From Hesseltinella vesiculosa (lineage: Eukaryota; Mucoromycota; Mucoromycetes; Mucorales; Cunninghamellaceae), in contig MCGT01000032.1 of the NCBI GenBank assembly GCA_002104935.1, positions 186,001 to 250,000 on the forward strand: a DNA stretch of 64,000 nt, written 5' to 3'. The notes beneath the pieces are model-generated. The model was not told the DNA's origin. It was given only the letters and a program-made list of their open reading frames with translations, and ran no database searches. Below are positions 63,555-64,000 of the stretch, in pieces. Every line of letters starts with the position of its first letter. Position 1 is the stretch's first letter. Position numbers and translations under genes: made by a program.

Positions 63555-64000
63555 GCTGCTAAAAAAAAAAATACAAACTTCCCATTTCTTTACTTTTAAT
63601 ATTTTCTCATCCAAGTTTCCAACGTGCTCTCGTCCATTCGAATAAATTTTTGCTTCTACCACTTTTTCTTTGTTCAAAAAAAAAAAATCCATGCCATGCA
63701 TATGCTACCTACAACTTCGTATTTGCCGGCTCAATGGAAGCTAATCAAGATGATATTGGAAAAGTCCTGTGGATAAATGGAATGCTGTACAATAACTTGC
63801 ACGGCTGAAAACCTTCCGCTATGCATTGGACCAAGGACCAAGATCAAATGTGCCTAAATAACCAGCTTCAGTGTCCGCAACTCCCTTTTCCGTTGAACAA
63901 TTTTTAAACAAGGATGTTACGATGGGCATCTGTGACGCGAAGACAGTATACGACTTCTGGAATTGATTCGCTCTATGGGATTGCCAGCGTCGCCAATGCA
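63555..64000. other. 3' end of window, no gene called
   Basis: Septin 3' UTR then about 350 bp without a supported gene; the last 100 bases lack homopolymers and could belong to a gene continuing beyond the window. Confidence 0.3.

Overview
The window looks like nuclear DNA of a filamentous fungus, most likely Mucoromycota (Mucorales-like). That placement is inferred from many short (50-90 nt) GT-AG introns with T-rich 3' ends, A/T homopolymers in almost every intergenic gap, and the gene set: class V myosin, Cdc12-type septin, Ssk2-type MAP3K, LAMTOR2, kelch-TM protein, F-box/LRR protein and Fanzor nucleases. Exon joins below were worked out by hand from splice signals and reading phase. Boundaries are single-base where given but have not been checked against RNA.

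Layout. 1-6.5 kb: C-terminal half of cytosolic asparaginyl-tRNA synthetase (+), a small Mig1/CreA-type C2H2 protein (+) and proteasome subunit alpha5 (-). 6.6-11.8 kb: a near-perfect palindrome of about 5 kb with a 7-nt centre. Its left arm carries an intact Tc1-type transposon, and the right arm keeps the matching empty site. 11.9-18.3 kb: homeodomain gene (+), F-box/LRR gene (-), YIPF6-like Golgi membrane protein (+), kelch-repeat single-TM protein (+). 18.7-23.3 kb: tRNA-Leu(CAA), a TGL2-like lipase (-) and a secreted subtilisin with a large inserted segment (-). 23.7-24.8 kb and 38.6-39.7 kb: two copies of a dispersed noncoding repeat family, also found in the palindrome arms. 25-27.4 kb: tail-to-tail pair of paralogous PPxY/repeat proteins. 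27.9-38.5 kb: CorA Mg2+ transporter (+), RAD51D-like recombinase paralog (-), LAMTOR2 (+), class V myosin (+). 40.5-43.8 kb: Fanzor gene A (+). 44.4-55.8 kb: cullin-1 (+), OSR1/SPAK-like kinase (-), FYVE protein (-), Ssk2/Wis4-type MAP3K (-). 56-60.7 kb: a transposase-type HTH gene without a catalytic domain (-) and Fanzor gene B (+). 62-63.6 kb: septin (+).

The most notable content is the two large, intron-rich Fanzor genes (predicted 990 and 900 aa). Fanzors are eukaryotic TnpB relatives, the OMEGA class of RNA-guided nucleases. Both keep the RuvC-I Asp, RuvC-II Glu, CxxC...CxxC zinc ribbon and RuvC-III Asp, and both carry an N-terminal zinc-knuckle motif ending in the same CPFNR sequence. 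They are clearly diverged from each other, about 17 kb apart, and no terminal repeats could be seen around either. The Tc1-in-palindrome arrangement is the second notable structure, because the paired arms give a built-in record of the insertion.

Most other genes are conserved housekeeping or signalling genes: protein synthesis and turnover (AsnRS, proteasome, SCF cullin, F-box), trafficking and cytoskeleton (YIPF6, myosin V, septin, FYVE), nutrient and stress signalling (LAMTOR2, Ssk2-type MAP3K, OSR1-like kinase, CreA-like factor) and DNA repair (RAD51D-like). No operon-like co-regulation is expected.
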